Shown here: positions 56,587-63,310 of the stretch, piece by piece
Layout: every line of letters begins with the position of its first letter
How positions within the stretch are numbered: position 1 is the first letter of the stretch
Program-made: the position numbers and the translations under genes
Notes under the pieces: model-generated
The model's database searches: none
What the model saw: the letters and a program-made list of their open reading frames with translations, nothing else
Told to the model about the DNA's origin: nothing
IMG/VR virus record: IMGVR_UViG_3300047508_000144
Span: 1-64,000 of that record
Reading direction: 5' to 3' (one strand)
DNA from: a virus
Length of the DNA stretch: 64,000 nucleotides

Positions 56587-56912
56587 GAGCCCTGCTCCTG
56601 CTCCTGCAACATCGCTTTGAAAAGAATAAGATATACGATGAGGTCGTCACACCGACCTTTGAGACTCTCCATACGCGAGCGGTTCTTACCGGCGTGGACA
56701 TCGGCGCAGTACTGCGTGATGGCATCCCAGTGCTTGCCGGCGTAGACCGCCCAGATGATTTCCTTCGGCAGATTCAGGCGCGCGCCGTTGCGCTTGAAGT
56801 TCTCCAGGCGATCGTGGTCGCCAGCGTATTCCCCGCCCTTTTTCTTGCCAAGCTCGTTGATGGTCTCCCAGGTTTCAGCGACGATCTTGTCATAAGTGGT
56901 GTGGTCAATCAT
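56583..56912 (-). CDS. Nmad1-like (DUF1599) protein, 109 aa
   Basis: KKGGEYAGDHDRLENFKRNG, YAGKHWDAITQYCADVHAGK and MESLKGRCDDLIVYLILFKA match my memory of the DUF1599/Nmad1 helical family linked to nucleotide modification or handling. Overlaps the primase-helicase start (ATGA). The catalytic role is not established. Confidence 0.7.
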   Translation of the reverse strand: MIDHTTYDKIVAETWETINELGKKKGGEYAGDHDRLENFKRNGARLNLPKEIIWAVYAGKHWDAITQYCADVHAGKNRSRMESLKGRCDDLIVYLILFKAMLQEQEQGS

Positions 56913-56951
56913 GATGTCGGTACCCTTCGTTTTTCAGAGGGATAGAGGGTA

Positions 56952-56988
56952 CAACACCCCCCGCTCGTGGCTAGAGCGGAGGGTGTTG
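56952..56988. other. long hairpin between two replication genes
   Basis: 15-bp stem CAACACCC(T)CCGCTC / GAGCGGGGGGTGTTG with a 7-base loop lies between the SSB-like gene and the Nmad1-like gene. No U-tract; an RNA processing or stability element is plausible. Confidence 0.6.
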
Positions 56989-57027
56989 ATAGTGTGAAAA
57001 ACGCAGTGACTAAAGGCGAGCAGGAAC

Positions 57028-58146
57028 TCAGTCGTCGTCCCAATCCTTGAGGATGGTATCGAGGGGCGGCGATCCCGTGGTAGCGGGAGCAGAGGCAGGA
57101 GCCCGCTTTGCGACGGGCTCATCCTCATCGTCATCATCCAGTACCGCAGTCTTGCGCGCCGCGGCGGCAGCCGCAGCCGCTTCGGCCTTCTTCTGGGCCT
57201 TGCCCTTCCCGTTCGTAGGTGCAGCTGCAGCGGGAGCTGCTGCTGGTGCAGGCTTAGGCGCAGCAGCCTTCTTAGGAGCTGCAGGCGGCGCAATCTCCAA
57301 CGGAGATTCGTCCTCGTCAGTCTCTTCCTCGTCCGCTTCGGTGATGCCCGGCGGACGTGTACCGGCGAAGCCGGTGAAGTCAGTCTTGAGCAGATCATCG
57401 AGACTGGGCGACTCGGCGATCTCCGCACACGTTGCCATCTCCTCCTCGCTCAGCCAGCGGCCGGGCGAGAACCACAGCTTCGGGTACGACTTGGTATTGT
57501 CAAACCTGATCTTGGTGGTCAGCGAGTAGGTAAACGGCACCTGCTTCGACTTGAGGAAGTTGAGATAGTTCGTGAATGCGAACATCCCCTTGGCTTGTGC
57601 TTCCTTGTTGAGACCGTCGAAGTCACTGGTCTGTGGAATCTTGAGACGCAGCACCGGCGCCGCAGTGAGGTCGCGGCTCTTCGGCACGATTGCAAGGTTG
57701 CGGTGCACGGCGCACGCCGCAGCAGGCTTGCCCTGATCGGTCTGCCGCGAGCCCTTGATCGACTGCGGGCAGACGTTGCACTTCTCCGACTGCCGCTCGG
57801 ACGAGTTCGGGCTCGACGTGACCCCGTCGTTCGACCAGCAGACCGGCGCGTTCTCCGCGTTCGGATCATAGGCGCGCCCGCCGTAGTACGCACGCCCACG
57901 GTTCTCGTTGTAGGCGATGATGATGGCATCGAAAGTCTGGATCAGTTCTTCTTCGCCATCTGCATTGGTGCGCATCAGCGGCTTCTTGCTGCCGTCGATG
58001 ATCACCGTCCAGACCTTGCCGGGGAAGGTCAGAGCGTTGACCTGACTCCGGGTTACGATGTTGCTGGTCCCGGCCTCCTGCGCGGCCTTGACGTGTGCCG
58101 GCGTTTGGTTCGGGTCGAAGATTGCTAGCGGATTGTTGTTAGCCAT
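57028..58146 (-). CDS. candidate ssDNA-binding protein with acidic tail
   Basis: 372 residues. Beta-rich core (IVTRSQVNALTFPGKVWTVI; PVLRLKIPQTSDFDGL), a zinc-like cysteine set (VCWSND, KCNVCPQS, ACAVHR) and a long Ala/Lys linker ending in LDTILKDWDDD, the acidic C-terminal tip seen in ssDNA-binding proteins. Located among replication genes. Upstream are a 10-bp hairpin and palindrome copy 9. Assignment by features, not homology search. Confidence 0.6.
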   Translation of the reverse strand: MANNNPLAIFDPNQTPAHVKAAQEAGTSNIVTRSQVNALTFPGKVWTVIIDGSKKPLMRTNADGEEELIQTFDAIIIAYNENRGRAYYGGRAYDPNAENAPVCWSNDGVTSSPNSSERQSEKCNVCPQSIKGSRQTDQGKPAAACAVHRNLAIVPKSRDLTAAPVLRLKIPQTSDFDGLNKEAQAKGMFAFTNYLNFLKSKQVPFTYSLTTKIRFDNTKSYPKLWFSPGRWLSEEEMATCAEIAESPSLDDLLKTDFTGFAGTRPPGITEADEEETDEDESPLEIAPPAAPKKAAAPKPAPAAAPAAAAPTNGKGKAQKKAEAAAAAAAARKTAVLDDDDEDEPVAKRAPASAPATTGSPPLDTILKDWDDD

Positions 58147-58183
58147 TTCAATGTATCCTTAGTTTGCGTTCCAAGGTCAGTCG

Positions 58184-58213
58184 GGGTCCTGGGACGGAAC
58201 ACACCCAGGACCC
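58184..58213. other. 10-bp hairpin directly beside palindrome copy 9
   Basis: GGGTCCTGGG / CCCAGGACCC with a 10-base loop, abutting the palindrome at 58214. No U-tract follows leftward, so it is probably a leader structure of the SSB-like gene. Confidence 0.6.
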
Positions 58214-58234
58214 GGTGTTACACCATGTAACACT
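58214..58234. promoter_or_regulatory. 21-bp palindrome, copy 9
   Basis: Arms GGTGTTACA and TGTAACACT, centre CCA; the right end touches the stop codon of the upstream gene. The start at 58146 is 67 bases away, the longest such distance. Confidence 0.8.
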
Positions 58235-58632
58235 TATTTGCGGAGAACTTTGGCGATGTACTCTTTCACCACGGTGATCCCGGGCGGGAGTTCGTCCTTG
58301 TTATCCTCCATGAATTGCGTGATGAAGGATTTCTTGACGCGACGTTCGAGCGCATCGAACGCCTCGTTCTCGGCGATCCAGGCATAGAACGCATTCCAGT
58401 CTTCGCAACTGGGTTTGACATCGAGAGAACGATATATCGTTCCGTGCTTTGTGCGCGCGCTCTCGATACCCAAGTCCCGCAGCGTCTCCAGGAAGAAGCC
58501 CTCAATAGTATCGATCTGATCCTTCAGCTTGAGGTCTTCGGCCTCCCACGCTTTCTTCAATTCGGACCGCTTATCCCTGATCTTGACATAGGTTGCAGCG
58601 GCCTTGTCGAGCTTCACCTCTTGCTCAGTCAT
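58234..58632 (-). CDS. replication-associated helical protein, 132 aa
   Basis: Start taken at 58632 (MTEQEVKLDKAAATYVKIRD) with AAAGGA upstream; the ATG at 58671, overlapping the helicase stop, is an alternative adding 13 residues. Long coiled-coil start, then LETLRDLGIESARTKHGTIY with a beta end. I recall this type beside ssb or gam-like genes in phages. Function unknown. Confidence 0.7.
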   Translation of the reverse strand: MTEQEVKLDKAAATYVKIRDKRSELKKAWEAEDLKLKDQIDTIEGFFLETLRDLGIESARTKHGTIYRSLDVKPSCEDWNAFYAWIAENEAFDALERRVKKSFITQFMEDNKDELPPGITVVKEYIAKVLRK

Positions 58633-58667
58633 CGGCTTTCCTTTCAGTAAGATTTTCAGTTGGTCAG

Positions 58668-60224
58668 TCATTGGATAACCCTCTCGTACAGTTTCAGTAT
58701 ACTCTCCTGGTTAAGTGCCCGGCCATCGAGCAAGTTGTAGATGTCCTGCTCGAATGGACAGGCGGCGATACGAACGATGGTCATCTTACGGGTCTGCCCC
58801 GTACGATTAAATCGTTCGATTACTTGCGCGTATTCGTCGTGCGAATAGATCGGCGCATAGAAGATGGTCGTGTCGGCTTCTGTCAGATTGAGTCCATGAG
58901 CCATCACCTTGGGGTGGCATAGCAGCACGCGCGGGTCGGGCCCCGATTTGAAAGCACGAATGATCCGATTGCGTGCGCCGATGCTAACATCGCCGTTCAT
59001 CACCGCAAGGCTAAAATGCTTCGCGAGTTCAGTCTCCAGTGCACGGGTGATTCCCTTGAACGGAACGATCACAATCACCTTGGCCGAAGCCTCATTGATT
59101 GTATCGATCAATTCGTTGAGCCGGGCCGAGTGGTCAATGGTCTCGTACGTATCATCCCCGTTCTTCACTGCCCCGCAGCAGATTTGCCGGAGCTTGATAA
59201 GCGCATCTGCGGCGTTGACCGCGGTGATCCTCGTGGTCTTGGCTTGCAGGATCATGTAATCCCGCATGAGGTTGTATGCTTTCTCCTGCTCCGCCGTGAG
59301 CTTCGTGCGCCGGTTGGCAACAGTCAGCGGTGGCAGGCTGATGCAATCCTTCTTCTTGATGCGCCATGCCGGCTGCAGCGCATCGAACACGATCTGTTCG
59401 TGGCCGTTCACCGGGCGCCACTTGTACTGACCCACCTGCCGCATGGTCATGCGCTGGAACGTGCCGAAGAACTTGGGCACTCGCGCCGGACAGACCAGCC
59501 GCGCGAGCGCCCATGCGTCCGTTGGTGCATTAGGACAAGGAGTACCGGTCAGCAGCCATACCCGCTTCTTGTTCTCGGTAGCCCACGCAAAATACTTGTA
59601 CGAAATGTTGCGGCTGTTGCGAAAGAAGCTCGCCTCGTCGAGGATGATGAGGTCGATGTCTTTTCGTTTGCGTACCAGCTTGGCGATCTCCTGGTCTCTG
59701 ATCATGTCATGGTTGGCAATGTAGAAGTCCACGTCCATGCCGAAAGCATTAAGCCGGTACTCACGATCGCCATGAGTGACCACGCTCGACCGATGCATCA
59801 AGACATCGAAGATGTCTTGCTGCCACACAGTCTCCAGAATGGACAGCGGTGAAAGGATAAGCGCTCTCCTTACTATGCCGACTGACATGAGATAGTCCGC
59901 GGCCCACAGCGCCGAGAAGCTCTTGCCGACTCCCATCTCCGAGAGATTGAGACACTTGAGATTACGGACGTGGAAGTCCGTCATCGGTCGCTGATGTACG
60001 AACGGCGTGTACTTGCCCGGCCAGTTGTACTGATACTCGACAGGAGACGGCACGTCCTTGAACCCAAGCTCATTGAGTTTAAGCGTGGTCTCCAACGTGT
60101 GCTTGATTTGAACGTTGCCTTCGGCAGCGTTGATCAGGCGACTCTGTCTGGGAAAAAATGTGAGCACACGCGACGGATCGCGTAGCTTGAGCACGACGCT
60201 CTTGGTTGGTTGGTGTATCAACAT
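58668..60224 (-). CDS. SNF2-type DNA helicase
   Basis: 518 residues. Motif I NLSEMGVGKS (93-102, K101), motif II LDEAS (D196-S199), motif III LLTGTP, and motif VI QVIERFNRTGQTRK near residue 480 place it among SNF2/superfamily 2 helicases. It should remodel or unwind DNA in replication or recombination. GAGAGTGACTGAAC precedes the ATG, close to the shared start motif. Its own promoter lies at 60247-60275. Confidence 0.9.
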   Translation of the reverse strand: MLIHQPTKSVVLKLRDPSRVLTFFPRQSRLINAAEGNVQIKHTLETTLKLNELGFKDVPSPVEYQYNWPGKYTPFVHQRPMTDFHVRNLKCLNLSEMGVGKSFSALWAADYLMSVGIVRRALILSPLSILETVWQQDIFDVLMHRSSVVTHGDREYRLNAFGMDVDFYIANHDMIRDQEIAKLVRKRKDIDLIILDEASFFRNSRNISYKYFAWATENKKRVWLLTGTPCPNAPTDAWALARLVCPARVPKFFGTFQRMTMRQVGQYKWRPVNGHEQIVFDALQPAWRIKKKDCISLPPLTVANRRTKLTAEQEKAYNLMRDYMILQAKTTRITAVNAADALIKLRQICCGAVKNGDDTYETIDHSARLNELIDTINEASAKVIVIVPFKGITRALETELAKHFSLAVMNGDVSIGARNRIIRAFKSGPDPRVLLCHPKVMAHGLNLTEADTTIFYAPIYSHDEYAQVIERFNRTGQTRKMTIVRIAACPFEQDIYNLLDGRALNQESILKLYERVIQ

Positions 60225-60246
60225 GTTCAGTCACTCTCTACTTATA

Positions 60247-60275
60247 AGTGTATCATCTTATTAGGTATTTGTCAA
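60247..60275 (-). promoter_or_regulatory. leftward promoter for the helicase operon
   Basis: Minus strand TTGACA (60275-60270), 17-base spacer, TACACT (60252-60247). The -35 is perfect. It overlaps the 3' end of the nuclease gene. Confidence 0.8.
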
Positions 60276-60632
60276 GTTTTGCTGCCACTTCATCAGCTGG
60301 TGATGATGACTAGGTTTTACGATCTCTAAATCAAACATGAGTGTGGTGCGTAATACCTCGACATTGGTTTCGTCCACCAAGAAAGCATAGTGCCCGGCGT
60401 CGTGAATCATTTTGAGAAACTCAAGTTGTAGCTGCGTTGGTACGTCGTCGTACTTGGTCTCGATTGCCATGAATAGCGCGGGCTTCTTCACGGCAAGGAA
60501 GTCACTCACACCGACCCGACCAAACATACCGGAATTCGGCATCCAGCATTTCCACCCGGTGTCCTTAAGAATTAGTTTAACTTGTTTCTTGACCCACCAC
60601 TCACTCTGGTCAGCGGTCTTTGGTTTCCTCAT
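60261..60632 (-). CDS. VRR-NUC domain nuclease, 123 aa
   Basis: Start at 60632 (MRKPKTADQSEWWVKKQVKL), overlapping the previous stop by ATGA. VRR-NUC fold: NSGMFGRVGVSDFL (D44), AIETK (E58, K60), then Q67, the expected PD-(D/E)xK-type residues. A structure-specific nuclease in repair or recombination. Confidence 0.85.
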   Translation of the reverse strand: MRKPKTADQSEWWVKKQVKLILKDTGWKCWMPNSGMFGRVGVSDFLAVKKPALFMAIETKYDDVPTQLQLEFLKMIHDAGHYAFLVDETNVEVLRTTLMFDLEIVKPSHHHQLMKWQQNLTNT

Positions 60633-61303
60633 CGCTTCGGTCTCCAGTACTTGCAGCCAATCACAGGACACCACCCGTTGCAGAGTCCGGATTGGCGCAG
60701 CTGCCAGGTGTCAGTTCTAAAAGCTTCACGGTACTGACGCAGATCGCCAGTGAGTTCGCCCCATAGCGCGGGCACCTGTTCGCGGCTCCACCGCTTGACG
60801 GACGTGGTGCGATCCTTGGTCCAGTAGAACATGACGTCGATCGTGTCGAAGTAACCGAACTCCTGGAATGCCCACAGTGCATAGATGACCAGCTGGTTGA
60901 ACTTGTTGTATGGCTTGCCGGTCTTGTAGTCCACGATCCACCCGTGGCGCTCGCGTGCATCGATCTTCAGGTAGTCGATGATCATCCGGCACCACACGTT
61001 CTTGTCGCCCCATTCGCAAGTCTCCAGGTTCTTCGCCAGCGCCGCCTTGTGCTCGATGTACGCATTGCCGGATTGCGCAGCCAGGACCTGCATGAACGGT
61101 TCGTGAGTCGCTAAGTCAGGCGGCAGCTTCACACGCTTCGGTCTCTGCCTATCGGCGAACGCCTCATGTACGTACTTGCCATACACCTGCTCCTTACTAT
61201 CCTCCTCAGGTGGCAGGTCCTTGAGCACATAGCGATGGTGGTACTGCTCCGGGCAGTTCTTGAAAGTATCCAGCGCGCTTGGTGACCAAGGGAGTGGTTT
61301 CAT
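60629..61303 (-). CDS. Cas4/RecB-like PD-(D/E)XK nuclease with Fe-S cysteines
   Basis: Start at 61303 (MKPLPWSPSALDTFKNCPEQ). Cys17, H46, D110, D125 and K127 (WIVDYKTGK) fit the RecB-type nuclease core; Cys208, Cys212 and Cys217 (GLCNGWCPVIGCKYW) plus Cys17 resemble a Cas4/AddB 4Fe-4S staple. It should trim DNA ends. AGGACTACGCAC precedes the ATG. There is no CRISPR array here. Confidence 0.85.
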   Translation of the reverse strand: MKPLPWSPSALDTFKNCPEQYHHRYVLKDLPPEEDSKEQVYGKYVHEAFADRQRPKRVKLPPDLATHEPFMQVLAAQSGNAYIEHKAALAKNLETCEWGDKNVWCRMIIDYLKIDARERHGWIVDYKTGKPYNKFNQLVIYALWAFQEFGYFDTIDVMFYWTKDRTTSVKRWSREQVPALWGELTGDLRQYREAFRTDTWQLRQSGLCNGWCPVIGCKYWRPKR

Positions 61304-61905
61304 GTGCGTAGTCCTGTTAAGTCGGATGGTTGCCGTCTGGTCTTGACTGGGCCGTTGTCGAACAAGGTGGTCTCCTTGCCCCAGCTGGTCCAACCCGGGC
61401 GAGTGTTGCGACTGAACAATTCGAGATAGGGTCCAGCATAAAGTCGTTCGATATACTCGTAGGCAATCTCCGGCTTGCGAGAATGTTCGCGGCGCGGCGC
61501 AATGATCAACTCCGGGACATCATGAGCCAGCACTTTTGGTTTGCCGCGAACCGCAAGCAGGCAACGCTCCGGGTTGGCACGAGTAGAGTACCCGTTGCCG
61601 ATCGGGAAACGCTTGCCGTCCTTGGTGGTCTTGACATAGGTGAAGATGGTGCCCTTCTCGACGAAGCCCCAGCTGTCCAGCAGATCGGCGATGACGCGCG
61701 ACGGCAGCCAGCGTGTGACCCACAGCAGCAACGCACAATCCCTAGCAGTGAAGGTATCCAGCGTCCTGCGTAGCGCATGCAGCTGTACGAGACTCAGCGT
61801 GTCGTAATGCGAGACCGCGCTGCGGCCGGTGCCCTTGGCCGAGAACGTTTTGAACGACCACGGCGGGTCCGCATAGATGACGCTGAAGCGGCCGAGTTCT
61901 CTCAT
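61300..61905 (-). CDS. MT-A70-type adenine methyltransferase
   Basis: 201 residues. VIYADPPWSFKTF (DPPW at 13-16) is the catalytic motif of the MT-A70 family, and HYDTLSLVQLHAL, LLLWVTRWLPSRV and YELFSR-type segments fit. It probably makes N6-methyladenine in DNA. Overlaps both neighbours. It may protect phage DNA from restriction. Confidence 0.85.
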   Translation of the reverse strand: MRELGRFSVIYADPPWSFKTFSAKGTGRSAVSHYDTLSLVQLHALRRTLDTFTARDCALLLWVTRWLPSRVIADLLDSWGFVEKGTIFTYVKTTKDGKRFPIGNGYSTRANPERCLLAVRGKPKVLAHDVPELIIAPRREHSRKPEIAYEYIERLYAGPYLELFSRNTRPGWTSWGKETTLFDNGPVKTRRQPSDLTGLRT

Positions 61906-62474
61906 GTGAGCTTGATCCCAAGTTTGCGGACGATCTGGTTGGCGCGGATTGCCTGGTTCTCGGCATCAGCAAGCGCAGTATGCAGCGTGCCCAGATACTG
62001 TCCCTCCTCAATGGTCAACATGCTGCGCAACGTGCGGAAGCAGCGATCATGCCTAAAGCTCCAGGGCGTATCACGTGAAGCTATCTCGTACGCCTGTCTC
62101 AGGAGTACGTTGTCGAAGCCGGCGCCGTTGCCCCAGATACGCACGTTGGTGATCTGGAGACCTTGCACGATGATCTGGGGCAGTTCGTGAAGCCAGCCAC
62201 TGAACCCGTCCAGCGCCACGAGCGTCGTGACCTTGGGCATGTGCCACCACTCTCTACGTGCTTCGTCGCGCTCTCTGTCCATCCACCACATCAGGGTCTC
62301 GGCATCGACGCGCAGCCCGGTATTAGTCGGGGCGATCGCAACCTCGAACCGATCTGTGATGATCTTGTCTTGCTGTTCAGTGTAGGGATTGAACACACAA
62401 GCCCCGATCGAAATGATGGTGGAATAGGGAGAGGTCCCCCAGGTCTCCAGATCAAGCATTACATGATGTAACAT
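61902..62474 (-). CDS. DEDDh 3'-5' exonuclease (ExoVIII-like)
   Basis: Start at 62474 (MLHHVMLDLETWGTSPYSTI): AAGGGAAAATAAA precedes the ATG, which lies inside palindrome copy 10. D8 and E10 are motif I; WGNGAGFDN and TLHTALADAENQA give the further acidic and histidine residues. GLRVDAETLMWWM resembles ExoVIII-type proteins. Likely processes DNA ends with the neighbouring nucleases. Confidence 0.85.
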   Translation of the reverse strand: MLHHVMLDLETWGTSPYSTIISIGACVFNPYTEQQDKIITDRFEVAIAPTNTGLRVDAETLMWWMDRERDEARREWWHMPKVTTLVALDGFSGWLHELPQIIVQGLQITNVRIWGNGAGFDNVLLRQAYEIASRDTPWSFRHDRCFRTLRSMLTIEEGQYLGTLHTALADAENQAIRANQIVRKLGIKLT

Positions 62475-62475
62475 T
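62455..62475. promoter_or_regulatory. 21-bp palindrome, copy 10, over the exonuclease start
   Basis: AGCATTACA / TGTAACATT with centre TGA: core TTACATGATGTAA intact, outer bases degenerate. It contains the start codon of the exonuclease gene. Confidence 0.75.
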
Positions 62476-62769
62476 TTATTTTCCCTTGTTGATGCAATGA
62501 AGGTAGAAGCCAACGCGAACAGCCGTCGTCACGTCATAGATCAAGCGTTCGAGATTGTCCGGGTCCATGCCCTTTCTTCCCAGTATGATGCCAACTGCGG
62601 CAGTGACGACGCCAACAGTTTCGTTTCGCGAGTAGATAGCCCGATCAAGAAACTCCACCATCTTGGCGATGCGCGGATCGAGCCCCGTATCTCGTCCGTT
62701 AGCCTTACCTGTTTCCAGCATCTCTTTCAGGTAGTCGGGGTTAGGTAACGTGACCATCTTGCTGCTCAT
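62476..62769 (-). CDS. hypothetical protein, 97 aa
   Basis: MSSKMVTLPNPDYLKEMLET, then a helical body (RIAKMVEFLDRAIYSRNETV; VGIILGRKGMDPDNLERLIY). ATG overlaps the upstream gene. No family recognised. Confidence 0.7.
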   Translation of the reverse strand: MSSKMVTLPNPDYLKEMLETGKANGRDTGLDPRIAKMVEFLDRAIYSRNETVGVVTAAVGIILGRKGMDPDNLERLIYDVTTAVRVGFYLHCINKGK

Positions 62770-62935
62770 CTTTCTGGACGTATTGATAACCTAATTCCTT
62801 GAGCCTGGGCTTGTCGTACGGTTCGTCGAACACTCCGCCAGTCTCACCCCTAAGGGTTAACAAATTCTTGTCGCGATCGATCTTGATGATCTCGAACTTT
62901 CTTTTTGTTCGTGTGTTAACTAAGTAGCCAGTCAT
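62741..62935 (-). CDS. small beta protein, internal start, 64 aa
   Basis: ATG 62935 (MTGYLVNTRTKRKFEIIKID) preceded by TGGAGTGACCACC. Beta-rich with an acidic end. The same frame continues open upstream, so it can be read alone or as the end of the 181-residue frame. Confidence 0.55.
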   Translation of the reverse strand: MTGYLVNTRTKRKFEIIKIDRDKNLLTLRGETGGVFDEPYDKPRLKELGYQYVQKDEQQDGHVT

Positions 62936-63286
62936 GGTGGTCACTCCATTTTGGTATGTCGCACTGGATATTAAGCTTTGCCAAAGCATCATCGGCCTTC
63001 TATGGCATTGTGTTTGTGTGCTCTTTATCCAGCTGTTTGTGGTTACACAACAACCGAGGTTGCAAAGCTCCCGCATCAATGGACCAATAGCGCGCTTCTC
63101 ATGAGTGCGAGCATTAGGATGTCGTGATCGACATAGGCGGACTATATCGTCAGTTATAAAATAGGGTTTACGCTTAGCTATAATCTTGCCGCACTCCAGC
63201 ATGCATTGCCACCAATGAGCATTAGCCGCTTCTTGCGCTTGGTCCATACCTGCACGTTTGCCTCGTTCTCCACCGTCTTTACTCAT
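62741..63286 (-). CDS. HTH-like protein, possibly fused to the next small gene
   Basis: 181-residue frame from 63286 (MSKDGGERGKRAGMDQAQEA), AGGAGACAAACAATC upstream. Residues about 20-105 (PYFITDDIVRLCRSRHPNAR; RAIGPLMRELCNLGCC; QCHRRPMMLWQSLI) recall phage winged-helix-like proteins with such a WQSLI-type ending. The remaining 64 residues equal the gene at 62741-62935. The missing stop codon suggests a recent fusion. Confidence 0.55.
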   Translation of the reverse strand: MSKDGGERGKRAGMDQAQEAANAHWWQCMLECGKIIAKRKPYFITDDIVRLCRSRHPNARTHEKRAIGPLMRELCNLGCCVTTNSWIKSTQTQCHRRPMMLWQSLISSATYQNGVTTMTGYLVNTRTKRKFEIIKIDRDKNLLTLRGETGGVFDEPYDKPRLKELGYQYVQKDEQQDGHVT

Positions 63287-63310
63287 GATTGTTTGTCTCC
63301 TGTTTGTTAG

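Noticed and set aside
60629-61303. Cas4-like gene as evidence for a CRISPR system
   Set aside because: Neighbours are phage nucleases and a methyltransferase and no array or cas1/cas2 is present; it is a phage end-processing nuclease.
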